From Calliopum simillimum (Eukaryota > Arthropoda > Insecta > Diptera > Lauxaniidae), in assembly GCA_951812925.1 (NCBI GenBank), contig OX638368.1, forward strand, positions 25,049,187 through 25,113,186: a DNA stretch of 64,000 bases, given 5' to 3'. This document shows positions 43,659-53,730 of this stretch, one piece after another. A program made the position numbers and the translations under genes. Each line of letters opens with the position of its first letter. Positions within the stretch are counted from its first letter, which is position 1. A model generated the notes under the pieces. That model searched no databases and was not told the origin of the DNA. It saw only the letters and a list, made by a program, of their open reading frames with translations.

Positions 43659-43830
43659 TTCATCCTTAAAAAACTTTTCTCAACAATTTGACGAAGAACA
43701 TCCGATTCAATGGACATCAGTCTTAGCATGTGCAATCGATCTTGACCCATAACACTTCTTTGCTCGTTTTTTATGAGTTACAACTTTGAAAAAGAGCGCT
43801 CTGTTTTACAATTTGTAATCATGAGAGTTT
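43659..43830 (-). pseudogene. hAT transposase C-terminal (dimerisation) remnant
   Basis: On the minus strand the sequence encodes TERSFSKL, a TAA stop, then LIKNEQRSVMGQDRLHMLRL and MSIESDVLRQIVEK. This is the conserved C-terminal dimerisation motif of hAT transposases of the zinc-finger (TTF/ZMYM-like) type. The stop replaces an expected lysine-type codon. Upstream coding sequence is lost. It is in the right place and orientation to be the last trace of the transposase of the 25064-44083 element. Confidence 0.75.
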
Positions 43831-44091
43831 TCGTTGCTTTCGTCGAGCATTGGGAATTCGAATTTTGTCATTGATTTGTTGTGTTCATTGCGTCCCTCGA
43901 GTTCTCAATTTTTATGTTTTCATTTTTTTCAAAGCATGCTTAGACTTACATTTGCCAAATTTTGTGAGCTAGCTCTTTTAATCAGCAGATTAAATATTTT
44001 AGCTTCCAGATTTTCGTTGGGGCCCCTGCTGGTAGGGGCCCTAGGCCATGGCCTAGTCTGGCCTAATGGGTAATCCAGCACTGCCTGCATA

Positions 44092-44400
44092 ATTTTTTAA
44101 GGGGATGAAATAAAACTGTTATGTCTAATTCTAAAATGCCTTCTTTCCAGGTAAGAAATGTTTTGTGGACATTAAAAGGCAGTACGTGTTTAATTTTATT
44201 GATAAGGCCTTCATGCCATACTTTATCAAACGCTTGAGCTACGTCGAGAAAAACTGCTGTAAAGTATTCACTTTGTTCGAAAGCCTTCCTTATTTCATTT
44301 GTGATTCTATTTACCTGTTCAATTGTTCCGTGGTATTTTCGGAAACCGAATTGGTGGACCGGAAATAAATTTTTTTCGGTTGCATAAGGTATTATTTTTG
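44092..44400 (-). pseudogene. jockey LINE RT, N-terminal part
   Basis: On the minus strand: HQFGFRKYHGTIEQVNRITN, then FLDVAQAFDKVWHEGL and the LTWKEG region, typical jockey RT blocks up to the hAT target site. The beginning of RT and everything 5' of it is absent, so the element was truncated on insertion near 44400. Confidence 0.85.
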
Positions 44401-44539
44401 ATTTTGATTTTTAAATGGAATAATTTATGCACAATCCCTATGAAGTTGGATTGGCTCTATGCTCCCCACTAAAAGTTACAAGAGAAGTTACATTAAATTT
44501 TTATTTTTAAAATAATTCAAATTTAAAAAAGATACATAA

Positions 44540-44908
44540 TAGCCCAGGAAAATAATACATTTTCTGCGAAAAAATTCCCAGTGGAAATTTTTCACCGGAA
44601 TTGTCTTTATTTATGCATGATACACAAACTGTGAAAAGTCCATTGCAAAGTCGTGTGCGCATAAAAAGTTATTAAGGCTCGAAGGTCGCTAAAATCAGTT
44701 TTTTGCAAAAATCTCGCTAATGCTAACTTTTACAGAAAAATGTTGGTCTCGACCTTTGAGCCTTAATAACTTTTTATGCGCACACGACTTTGCAATGGAC
44801 TTTTCACAGTTTGTGTTTCATGCATAAATAAAGACAATTCCGGTGAAAAATTTCCACTGTGAATTTTTTCGCACAGAAGTTCTTTTTTCGTCTTATTTTC
44901 CTGGGCTA
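44540..44908. mobile_element. 369-bp palindromic MITE with TAGCCCAGGAAAATAA ends
   Basis: The inverted ends TAGCCCAGGAAAATAA / TTATTTTCCTGGGCTA continue into long complementary arms (AATTGTCTTTATTTATGCATG and TGCATAAATAAAGACAATT; TGCGCATAAAAAGTTATTAA and its complement). The loop contains TTTTTTGCAAAAATCTCGCT, the word shared with 16461-16740. No frame is present. It sits between the jockey element and MED28. Confidence 0.85.
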
Positions 44909-45031
44909 ATAAAGATAATAAAGATACTTAGAAAACCTTAATATTATACGGGCTTATGATGAATAGACATTCTCGATAATTTTTATTCATGATAAGACCC
45001 AATTGCAATCGGTTTAACGATCACAATTTAT

Positions 45032-45679
45032 TCATTTTGGCAGTTTTCCCATTAGTCGTAACTGTTGCATATGCTGAGCTTGTTGCAATATCTTTTGTTG
45101 CTGAAATTGAGATTGCATATGCTGCTGTCCCGCTTGCATTTGCTGGCCTACGCCTCCCATGCTACCACCTGGCATGACATTACCACCCATTTGATTTGGC
45201 AGTCCAGGCGATAAGTTCGGCATTAGACCCCTTCCAGGAGGTACAAGACGAATTTCATTAGCTCCGCCCATGTTGGGGCCATCGTTCATAGCTCCAATAG
45301 CACCCATTTGACCCGGAGGTCGAGCACCTTGATTTTGCTGTATATCGGATAGGCAAGCTTTCCATTCTTCTAATCGATTGTAGTGTTTATTCAGTAGCGC
45401 TTCTTTGCGTTGTATTTCTATGCGTAAATCTTGATTTTCATCTTTGATTAACATATCAGGCTTTAGCGTCGATACTAGAAAACGTTTTTGTAAAAAGAAT
45501 GCTTCCATTTGGCGTGCAACATCTATAAAGCGATTCGTGGTCTTCTGAACTTCCAGTTCGATTTCTTCCTTGTTTGTGCCGGTATTGGGTTCCTGCTTTG
45601 TTAGCGAAAGCAGGCAGGATTGAAATGCTTCCTCGAATTCATCCATAAGATTACTATTATCGTTCGAAGTTGAAGACAT
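45032..45679 (-). CDS. MED28: Mediator complex subunit 28
   Basis: A single-exon minus-strand gene of 215 codons from ATG 45679. Residues 10-120 form the conserved MED28 helical region (DEFEEAFQSCLLSLTKQ, TTNRFIDVARQMEAFFLQKR, LIKDENQDLRIEIQRKEALL). The rest is Gly/Pro/Met-rich then Gln-rich, ending LMGKLPK, as in fly MED28 proteins. MED28 belongs to the Mediator head module and links activators to RNA polymerase II in the nucleus. The length is slightly above the roughly 190 residues known for Drosophila. The TAA/TGA end lies at the left edge near 45032. The start codon and first 36 codons are repeated 987 bp upstream. Confidence 0.95.
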   Translation of the reverse strand: MSSTSNDNSNLMDEFEEAFQSCLLSLTKQEPNTGTNKEEIELEVQKTTNRFIDVARQMEAFFLQKRFLVSTLKPDMLIKDENQDLRIEIQRKEALLNKHYNRLEEWKACLSDIQQNQGARPPGQMGAIGAMNDGPNMGGANEIRLVPPGRGLMPNLSPGLPNQMGGNVMPGGSMGGVGQQMQAGQQHMQSQFQQQKILQQAQHMQQLRLMGKLPK

Positions 45680-46558
45680 TGGACTTGTAGTCTATCAGCT
45701 GAGTGATGAGCTTTTTAAGAAAAGTTTACCAGAAAAAGAATAGTTACATTTAAAATGTAAGAAAGTTTTAAAATTACAGATAACACTTACATCAAATTGA
45801 TTGTAATGTAACAGTATCGAATGCGCAGAGTTCGCAAGTTGCCCGTTAAGCATCTATCGGAAATCCAATTTGGACGATGTCAACCCGTTGACAGAGTGCT
45901 TGATGATGATGATGTAACACAAAGTAACATTAAATTTCAATAGAGACCGGCCAGCTCCAAGCTTGAGGCGACTCGCGACTCGTAAACTAAATCGTCGTTA
46001 TTCTTTATAAAAAGAAAATTACATTTTTTATTATCAGTTTACGATTAACTTGGTTTTTGCGTAGCAAAGTGCTACGCAACTGCCAACTCCAATTATTAAG
46101 TTTATAAGATAGTAACTTATAGTATAGTAGTGTTAGTAACTTATAGTTGAATTAAATATTAAATTAATAAATTAAATCCAACAGCCGATTTGACAATATG
46201 TTGGTTACCCAATGGGTGATGATCCGGATCCTATTAGATTACTAATAGATTAAAACATATGTTTTTTACCACAAATTCGTATCATATAGTTTTTGTAATA
46301 ATAAAAGATTGAGAGCCTGCGAGGCCTGTTAGTAGCAACTAATAGTCGCACAACAAAAAACCCTTAAGAAACCAGAAAATTTCTGAAATTTAATTTTCAG
46401 TCACGGACGTTTGTTTGTGTCACGTTTGACGTTTAAAAAATGAACTGCGATGTTCGGAACATGCAAAAATGAATCGGAACCTGCAAAAATTCATTTTAAC
46501 TGGAAAACAGCAGTGTTGCCAGTAAAATGAATGAATGTCGGGTGATGCCACATTGCTG

Positions 46559-46670
46559 GTTTGTGCCGGTATTGGGTTCCTGCTTTGTCAGCGAAAGCAG
46601 GCAGGATTGAAATGCTTCCTCGAATTCATCCATAAGATTACTATTATCGTTCGAAGTTGAAGACATTGGA
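46559..46670 (-). pseudogene. 112-bp duplicate of the MED28 5' coding end
   Basis: Matches 45572-45683 with a constant offset of 987 bases and one difference that I could see (CTTTGTCAGCG vs CTTTGTTAGCG). It contains the MED28 start codon (complement of 46664-46666), a few 5' UTR bases and about 36 codons, then stops abruptly. There is no splice donor at its downstream edge, so it cannot be an alternative first exon as it stands. Confidence 0.9.
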
Positions 46671-46762
46671 TTACAATTTGCTTCTTTGTTTGAGGTTTAA
46701 TTACTCCGTCAGCTTTCCAATTGCAATAGGCTTATTATGAAATGTAATTTATTTTGTAAATC

Positions 46763-47152
46763 TTAAGCGAGAAACACATAAAAAGTATGCATGCATCAAG
46801 AATTGTCAAATTGAAGTCAAATACATGTCTCCTTATGAGAGCGCCCAGATAGAAAGTATGCTCGAAGCATAAACAAAAATATCCATCGAATTTGATGACT
46901 AATGTTGCCACCTGGTATTCAATGATATATAGTTGCCACATGCTGAAAATTGAGTAAATTCTTGTATAAATCATACAATCTTGATGCATTCATACTTTTT
47001 ATGTGCGAACTCACACGACGGGCATGGGCACGTCAAATTTGTAGGCAAACGGAGGGAAATGAAAGCAACACTTCCCTCCGCATGCCTAGAAATTTGGCGT
47101 GCCTTATGTGCCCGTGCCCGTCGTGTGAGTTCGCACTATCTGTTTCTCGCTT
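46763..47152. repeat. Palindromic repeat with a 134-bp hairpin nested in its right arm
   Basis: AAGCGAGAAACACATAAAAAG (46763) is mirrored by CTTTTTATGTG...TTTCTCGCTT (46994-47152), but the right arm is split by 47003-47136. That insert is itself a palindrome with ends GTGCGAACTCACACGACGGG / CCCGTCGTGTGAGTTCGCAC and a second stem GGGCATGGGCAC / GTGCCCGTGCCC. Beyond it lies GCTGGTTCACACGACAAACTA, which recurs near 61359. Confidence 0.75.
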
Positions 47153-47603
47153 TTGAGCTGGTTCACACGACAAACTATTAGTTATATTCTGCATTAGGGC
47201 AGTTCGCACTTTAAAATTTTGTGATTTTTATTTTGATGAGTTCGAATTTGTTTGGCATCACTAATTTTGAGCTCCATCAAAACACTCTTCAAATTTCGAT
47301 TTTGCTTTGTACGCCGATGAGATAACATCGCAATATCGAATTGGGGTGTACACATTATCGAATTTGTTTGGCATCACCCAATTTTGGCGTCAAAAAAAAT
47401 TTGTATGGATTTGATGAGTTTTTGATAGTGGGACGCCTCATCAAATAATTTGTCAAAAACTTTGAAGAAAATCAAAAATGTTTGACTTTTCGCTGATATG
47501 ACGAGTGATTTGAAGAGTTGTTTGAAAATGTGAACGCAAATAAATTTTTCTGTATGCGTACTTTCTTTTCAAAACAAGATTTCATAGAGTGCACGTCGCT
47601 TGG

Positions 47604-48419
47604 ATGATGAAAGTAAAGAGGAATATGATTTTTTTTTATATTATAAGGGTTGTTTTCATTGTTTTAAGTAAGGTTGTGGTTGAAAGAAAGCTTAAATAAT
47701 TTAATTTAATTATAAAATAACTTCCTAGCCGATTTGCTTGTACATGTGTAATTTTAGATGCAGCTACTGAAGGATTTTATGTGAAAAAGTATATTTATTT
47801 TATAAAATAGTAACAAAATAATTTTTAATTGGTTTTTCAATGGATGGAATAATTTATTTCTGCAAATAAGATTTAATTTATGGTATTTCCACTACATTTT
47901 AATAATTGATTTCCTTATTTTTCATCGACGCTTCAATTTTCATAGCCAGAATTCATCCGCTATTGCGATGTTACTTCATCCGCTTCAAAGCAAAACTGAA
48001 ATTTGAAATTCGAAAAGGAAACTAATTATTAAAATACAACTTAATGTTTTGGATACAACCTGGCGATATGATCATTTATGTTCAGCCAACATAAATCAAC
48101 AATCAAAAAAAAAAAAAAAATTATTAAAATGTAGTGGAAATACCATAAATTTTATATGCAGAAGTAAATTCTTCCATCCATTGAAAAATCAACTAAAAAT
48201 TATTTTGTTACTATTTAAAAAAAAAAAAATTACTTTTGTACATAAATTTCTTCAGTAGCTGCGTCTAAAATTATAAATGTATATGTAAATTGGCTAAGAA
48301 GTTATTTAATAATTAAAATAAATTATTTAAGCTTTTTTTCAACCACAACCTTACTTAAAATAATGAAAACTACCCTTATAGTATAAGAAAGAATCACATT
48401 CCTCTTTACTTTCATCATC
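47604..48419. repeat. Palindromic repeat, arms of about 320 bp
   Basis: ATGATGAAAGTAAAGAGGAAT (47604) and its complement near 48400 are the outer ends. The arms stay complementary through AACCACAACCTTACTTAA and GTAGTGGAAATACCATAAAT to a spacer of about 180 bases (47935-48108). It has no coding frame and is a non-autonomous DNA element or old fold-back. Confidence 0.78.
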
Positions 48420-48466
48420 ATAATTGTTTCTCTCGATTCAAAAATGCCCTTAATTTTGTTTATAAT

Positions 48467-48788
48467 CAGGCCTATCACTGAATACATGGTAGGTACGAAT
48501 TTCGTAAGGTCTACGAAAGTGCTATTAGTTAGTTCGAATCGCTACGAACGTGAATTCAAATCGCTACGAACGTGAATTCAAAATTTGTGGATTGAAATCA
48601 CTTGCTCCATCCTAAGCTTTAATTTTTCGCGGCCAGATTTGGCTTCTTAAGAAATACCGTTTTTCTTTTAAGAAGTACTTCAAACTCTACGCATTTCGAA
48701 TTCACGTTCGTAACGATTCGAATTCAATAATAGCACTTTCATAGATCTTACGAAATTCATATTTACGATGGATTCAGTGATAGGCCTG
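48467..48788. mobile_element. 322-bp palindromic MITE with CAGGCCTATCACTGAAT ends
   Basis: The inverted ends CAGGCCTATCACTGAAT / ATTCAGTGATAGGCCTG are followed by arms with AGTGCTATTAGTTAGTTCGA-like and ACGAACGTGAATTC words; the GCTACGAACGTGAATTC word is doubled in the left arm. It has no frame and no convincing target duplicate. Confidence 0.78.
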
Positions 48789-48879
48789 AATCTAAAATCA
48801 TTGAAAAATTGATTTCTTTTCAATGTTTAATCATCAACTGCTGCTGCTGAACCTTGGCTTGTTTCTGACAAACAAATTA

Positions 48880-49250
48880 AAGAGTTGCTATGCTCATTTC
48901 CTCTATTTATTTTGCTTCCATGCTGCTATTCGATTAAAAAACCATAAATTCATTATGGCTTGATTGTAGGTGTGATCCTTGCAAGAACATTTTTGCAAAT
49001 AAAAAATTTTTAAAACAGCATACGGAAACACTTGTACATAAGTAGGTAGTGGCAAGTGAATGGAAAAAAGAAACGCAAACGGAATTGTTAATTATTTATA
49101 CAGCGAAAATATGTCTTTTATGTTTAATGTCATAAGAAATATTTTAAAGTTCATAAAACTTATAAATTTTACACATTATATTTTTGAAAATATCCACTTA
49201 TTTTTCTTTACAATAGTGTGTATATTGACAATAAATATTAAAATCTATTA
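48880..49250 (+). pseudogene. Broken duplicate of the last exon and 3' UTR of the ZAD zinc-finger gene
   Basis: Aligns with 58690-59100 over intron end, exon and 3' UTR. The exon copy (48970-49045) keeps an acceptor (TTGTAG) and encodes CDPCKNIFANKKFLKQHTET, but a premature TAG at 49043-49045 cuts the finger-linker right after LVHK. None of the upstream exons is present here. It lies next to the intact farnesyltransferase gene, the mirror of the arrangement at 58798-59640. Confidence 0.85.
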
Positions 49251-49629
49251 GACCGGATTGATTTTACGTAAGTGCTGCATAAAAAAAATGCAGTCTTAAT
49301 TTGGTATTATTTTTTGGACAAGGAACAGGTACAGAAGTCCAAAATTTAATATTTCTTTGATTATTTTTGCTTGCTTCGTATGTATGTATATGATTTGATT
49401 TTTTGTTTTTGTAAAAGTTACATGGTATTAAAAAATTTACATATACATATACTTATACGATTTATAGTACATACATAAATGTAAATTGTAATTAAGAAAA
49501 AAATGTTAACAACACCTATAAAAAATGTTTTGTTTTCCGTCATTGCTTTACAATCAAATGAAATGGACGAACTGTCGTCTCAACGTGTTCTGCTGCTTAA
49601 ACTCTGCAGCATGATGCATTGTGTTCGTA

Positions 49630-51227
49630 CTACATAGATTCTGTTTCACGTTCACTTCTAGTACCATTTTTTTCGACTCTTTCGCAGTTGTCATTTAAAA
49701 TTGCAAAATAATCCAAAGAAGCTGCTACTGCACGGGGTGGTACGTTAAAGAGTGGATGTGTTGGCAACAGTTCATTTATAGGATCGCCAAGTACTTGTGG
49801 ATTGAGCGTCGATTCTGAATGTTGTGCAATTGCAGCCCCACTGAGTGTGTAACAAGTGTGATAAAGATCTTGTGGTCTAAAAATTTAGAAATGTGGGTAC
49901 TTTTTGTTGTTCAATAAAAAAAAAAAAAAAATAAATGAAGTAATCCATACTTGCCGGGCTTATCGATCAGACCGCCATTAGCTTTTTGACAACAAAGCAA
50001 AATATACTCCTGTAATGCGGCACCGTCAAATAGTGATTGCGTTGGTTGACTTTCTATAATAAAATAGTATTCTTTAATCTTTTCGCTTCCCGAAATATTT
50101 TTAGATATACCTCTGCTTGCTATGATCGCCTGTGTTATGGGAATTGTTGCGCCAACCCAAAATGAGTAGCAACCGTCAACTAGTTTGTTAGTACGACCCT
50201 GAAAGCCACCTTCGAAACTCATTTGTCGTTGTAAATTCCATTTCTTAAATGAATAATATAAATTAAATAAAACTAGGCGAATAAAGTATTTACTTTTTTT
50301 CAATTATAAAAAAAAACCTACTAGCAACTGTTGTATATCACATTTGTCTACTTCATTCAGCAATGCCAGGGCCGCAATACCACAAAAAGTATAGCCTCCA
50401 TGCGCTTCCAAGTCAGGAGCACCACCGAAACCGCCTTCATACGTTTGACAGCTTGTAACCCAGTCACCGGTTTTATCGAATAACTTTGCATATACTTCTG
50501 CAGGCACGTTAGTTAACTTTGCACAAGAAATAGCACAATAAGCGCCGCGTACATCTGTTTCTCCATCGACATGCATGCGAAATGAACCGTCTGGCTCTCT
50601 AACAGCAAATAAAAATTTCACCAAAGAATCTCTGTCGATAGCACGATATGCACTTGGTGTACCAATCATACAAAGGCTATTGACTGCAGCATAAGTGGGC
50701 GCTAAGTGTGGATATTGTCCCGGGCCACCTGCAAAACCGCCATCGGCATGACGACATCTGAAGAAAATAAGTTTTGTTGCATATACAAGCTTTATACGTA
50801 TAACAAATTAAGCTTCATACTTAGTTAAAAATTGAACAATATGTTCTAGACGGTCATCGGAAAATGTAAAATTTAATACATGCGCCGATTGCAAAATCCA
50901 ATAAACATTCCATGGGCGACTTGAGTCTAAGCACTCGTAGTTTGTAGGCAGCCGCCGTAACATGTTTTCTAAATATAATTCATGCTCAGCGCGATAAAAT
51001 TTTGCTATCTTTGGATCTAAGTATTGAAGCTGTTGAAATCTATCGTAGCATTTTTCTATAGAATTTTCTGTATTTTGCTAAAAGAAGAAAATGGCTTTAG
51101 AATTATTAATTTTATAGCTAACATTTTGGTTTACCTGTTCCCTTGAAGTCACTGTCGATACTTTTTCATCATCAAATTTTAAATTTTTAAGCGAGGCATA
51201 ATCGCGAAATGAAACATTATTCCACAT
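49630..51227 (-). CDS. Fntb: Protein farnesyltransferase beta subunit, 6 coding exons
   Basis: Exons on the minus strand: 51227-51135, 51077-50821, 50757-50322, 50243-50111, 50053-49951, 49876-49630. All junctions are GT-AG and keep frame, giving 422 residues, the usual length. The protein has the alpha-alpha barrel repeats of prenyltransferase beta chains (SRPWNVYWIL, GGFAGGPGQYPHLAPTYAAV, TYEGGFGGAPDLEAHGGYTF, FEGGFQGRTNKLVDGCYSFW). The zinc ligands are visible: Asp285 and Cys287 in LVDGCYSFW and His347 in DLYHTCYTLSG. With the alpha subunit it attaches farnesyl to CAAX cysteines in the cytosol. The 50110-50054 segment (57 nt, GTATAT...TATAG) is taken as an intron because it would otherwise insert 19 unrelated residues. 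An acceptor lies just upstream of the ATG, so a 5' UTR exon is likely near 51680-51800. Confidence 0.93.
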
Positions 51228-52110
51228 TGTTGACTTCTTCTGTAACTGGTGCTAAAAAACAATAAAAGAGAGACGTTATGTATATATTAGGCCGAAATTG
51301 GCCAGGTTAGTGCTGCTTTCCGATTGGCCCGTCTGTAAGCGCCGCATACCCGCTCTATCAAACAAGTAGAGATAAATGAAAACGGTGGATTATCACTTGA
51401 GCTTTTAGAATAAAAACAAGTTTGAAACACAGATGCTTTAAAAATAAGCACTTTTCACTTAATCCATCATATTATTTGTAAATACATTTATTTAGCGAGG
51501 ACGCGGCCTAATTTGCACATTTTAAAAAGTCAACCATAAATTTGTTTTGTATTTAAAACAAAACTATTAAAATTTACATTTCCGGCAAGGACATTGTACA
51601 ATAAACAAATGATTTTCGAGAGACTTTGTAAATAGAAACGATAACATTTGAATAATCTGTTTAATCAGATAAGTTAAATATTTTTACCTTCTTAAATTCT
51701 GAAAGTCCACATAAAAAAATAAAAATTTTGCACTGTCTGACCAAAATAATTATTTTTATAGAAATGTCATGTTAAATTTGACAGTTAGTACGTAGTGTTG
51801 TTGTTGCTGATCCCATTTACGTATTCAAATTAATAGGGACTCATACAAATCGCAAAAAGTTCCGCATTTCATACTTTTCTGCAGCTTATGTCAAATTGAC
51901 ACAACTTTGTATTGAGAATTATTTCCGTAGTTTCCGCATCAATTGAGTACTGCAAAATATGTGCGAAAATTTCCAAACAGCATTTCTGGATGCGAGAACG
52001 AAGCGCATCCAAAGAGCATTTCTGGTAACGAGAACGAAGCGCTTCCTTCCAATGACATGCCAATGTTAATTTCAGCGCTTTTGGAAACGAGAGAGATGCG
52101 CTGCTGCTTT
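51228..52110. other. Upstream region of the farnesyltransferase gene
   Basis: It contains the probable 5' UTR intron of the transferase gene (acceptor complement near 51251, possible donor complement near 51686). A short direct repeat of AGCATTTCTGG..GAGAACGAAGCGC (51980-52050) follows. Nothing else was recognised. Confidence 0.4.
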
Positions 52111-52409
52111 ACTGCCATACCTAAATTTGAGCGTCAGCGTTATTTTACTGTCAAAAATTTCTCATGTACATACAATTTGTATGGCACATACCGAAATTGC
52201 CAACGCTCAACGCTGAGCTATTCGAATTTCCAATTTTGACAAAGCGTTATGGAGTGAAGTTAGCTACAGAAAAGTAAAAAAAGAAACAACAATATGATTT
52301 GACAAACAAATGACTTCAACGCAACGCTCTTTATTTCGGAATGGCGCTTGACGCTTTTGTGTAACGTTAAATAACGCAACGCCTGACGCTCCAATTTAGG
52401 TATGGCAGT
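52111..52409. mobile_element. 299-bp palindromic MITE with ACTGCCATACCTAAATT ends
   Basis: ACTGCCATACCTAAATTTGAG (52111) is mirrored by CTCCAATTTAGGTATGGCAGT (52409), and GCGTCAGCGTTATTT by AAATAACGCAACGCC. No coding frame is present. It has the MITE size range. Confidence 0.75.
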
Positions 52410-52959
52410 TAGAGCACTTCAGAAGCGCTATTGATGCGCTCCATTCCCCATTGGGTTTTGAAAACAATTTTAAGCTGTAAGTCAGCTGTTTATTTACATG
52501 CTTTTACACCATATGATTGATTGGGCCCTCATGCAGTTTATGGAAAATTATGAAATGTGGAACTTTCTGTGGTTTTAGTGAGTCCCCTTTATGCATGGTT
52601 GAATTACCCTGGTTGCAGCGATAACAAATGCTGCTTCTTATAATTTTTAAACTACGAAAAAGTCAAAATTCTTTGTTTTGATTCTAGTCTTTTGACAGAT
52701 AGCAAGGCAAGATTGCAGGGTTCCATTTTCATATTTTGGCAACTTCCCATAACCATTGTTATTGAATAATGCCTTTATGTATCCACTATTCCAGGAAGAC
52801 TTCATTTCTTAATTGCGATTTTAATTTCTCTTCTCTTGTAGAAATCTTAAATTGTTGGGTCATATTTCGAGATAAAACTTTTTTTCATAATTTGCTCATA
52901 CCATTGAGTTCTATAAGATTTATTGCTAAAAGCATAGAATCTTCTCTATGGTTCCAATT

Positions 52960-53170
52960 TAGACGTTTAAATAGACTCAATTTCGGAGACATGGCGCATC
53001 GGAAAATCAGGATATAGCTTTTATAAAAGATATAAGCTTCTAACCACTTAATGCATTTTAAAAATATTGATATCATATGAAAGGTATTTTCTATATTATT
53101 TCAGGTGATTCCAATATTTTTAAAATCCGTTTAGGAGTTCCCAACTTGCAATGGTTTTTCTAAATGCCAT
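52960..53170. repeat. Single arm of the TTTCGGAGATATAG repeat family
   Basis: TTTCGGAGACATGGCGCATCGG and GATATAGCTTTTATAAAAGA match words in the palindromes at 40770-42554 and 54521-55912. Here only one orientation is present, so it looks like a solo half. Confidence 0.55.
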
Positions 53171-53730
53171 ATTCATGAATAAAAAAGAAAATTCCGCTAA
53201 ATTTGGTAGTTTCGTGGGATATCGAATTGAAGAAAAAAATACTAAAAGGATATCGAAAATAAAAAAAAATGTTTGGCTTAAATTCATATTTTATTTGTCA
53301 AAAAGCTTATATGAATATTTATCAAACAACCAACAACTTCGTCGTCCTTGTCATCGTCTTAAGCGTCAAACTTACTTGCATTGGCGTCACTTTTAGCGAA
53401 ATATTTCCCTTTTTTGGCAATTTGATGGAGTAAATTTGGCTGTGTTTTAAAAAAATGGTAGAACTATATGCATGAATATGTCAAATTGCATTTCACCATG
53501 AGAATCGCCTTCAATGGACTTTTAATTGAGACTTTTCGTCCGTCCATGTTTTATTAACGTCAGAAAACACCCTTTCAACAGGAGCAGAAGTCACTCGTAA
53601 GCACAAAATATATACTTGATCAACTTGGCTATGTAGGCGTATTCGCAGCTTTCAGCATGCAGATGATTAAATATTTCCGTCCAGCAATTCGGAATGGAAA
53701 CATTTTACTTCAAAAACATTAAAAAAAGAC

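Larger units (their letters stand above)
25064..44083. mobile_element. hAT-type DNA transposon, 19 kb including nested insertions, 8-bp TSD
   Basis: The left end reads CAGAGACGGATTAAGCC and the right end, inverted, reads CAGTGCTGGATTACCC. Both ends then contain the word GGGCCCTAGGCCA. The 8-bp flanks are CCTGCATT (25056-25063) and CCTGCATA (44084-44091), matching 7 of 8. Removing nested elements leaves roughly 0.7-0.8 kb: both ends and a transposase C-terminal remnant at 43659-43830. It is an internally deleted, non-autonomous copy bloated by later insertions. CAG-G ends plus 8-bp duplication are hAT features. Confidence 0.85.
23442..44400 (-). mobile_element. jockey LINE (5'-truncated), split by a 19-kb hAT insertion
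   Basis: The poly(T) at about 23442-23456 on the plus strand is the 3' poly(A). Coding pieces in order are: the N-terminal part of RT at 44092-44400, the rest of RT at 24704-25063, and the C-terminal domain at 24283-23828. The protein reads across the insertion exactly at the PQGS block: the 5' side ends KNYAG and the 3' side reads NAGVPQGS, sharing the hAT target duplicate. The 5' end is truncated near 44400, inside RT. It is inactive. Confidence 0.87.

Noticed and set aside
44989..45177. Plus-strand frame over MED28
   Set aside because: Antisense shadow of the Gln/Gly-rich MED28 tail.
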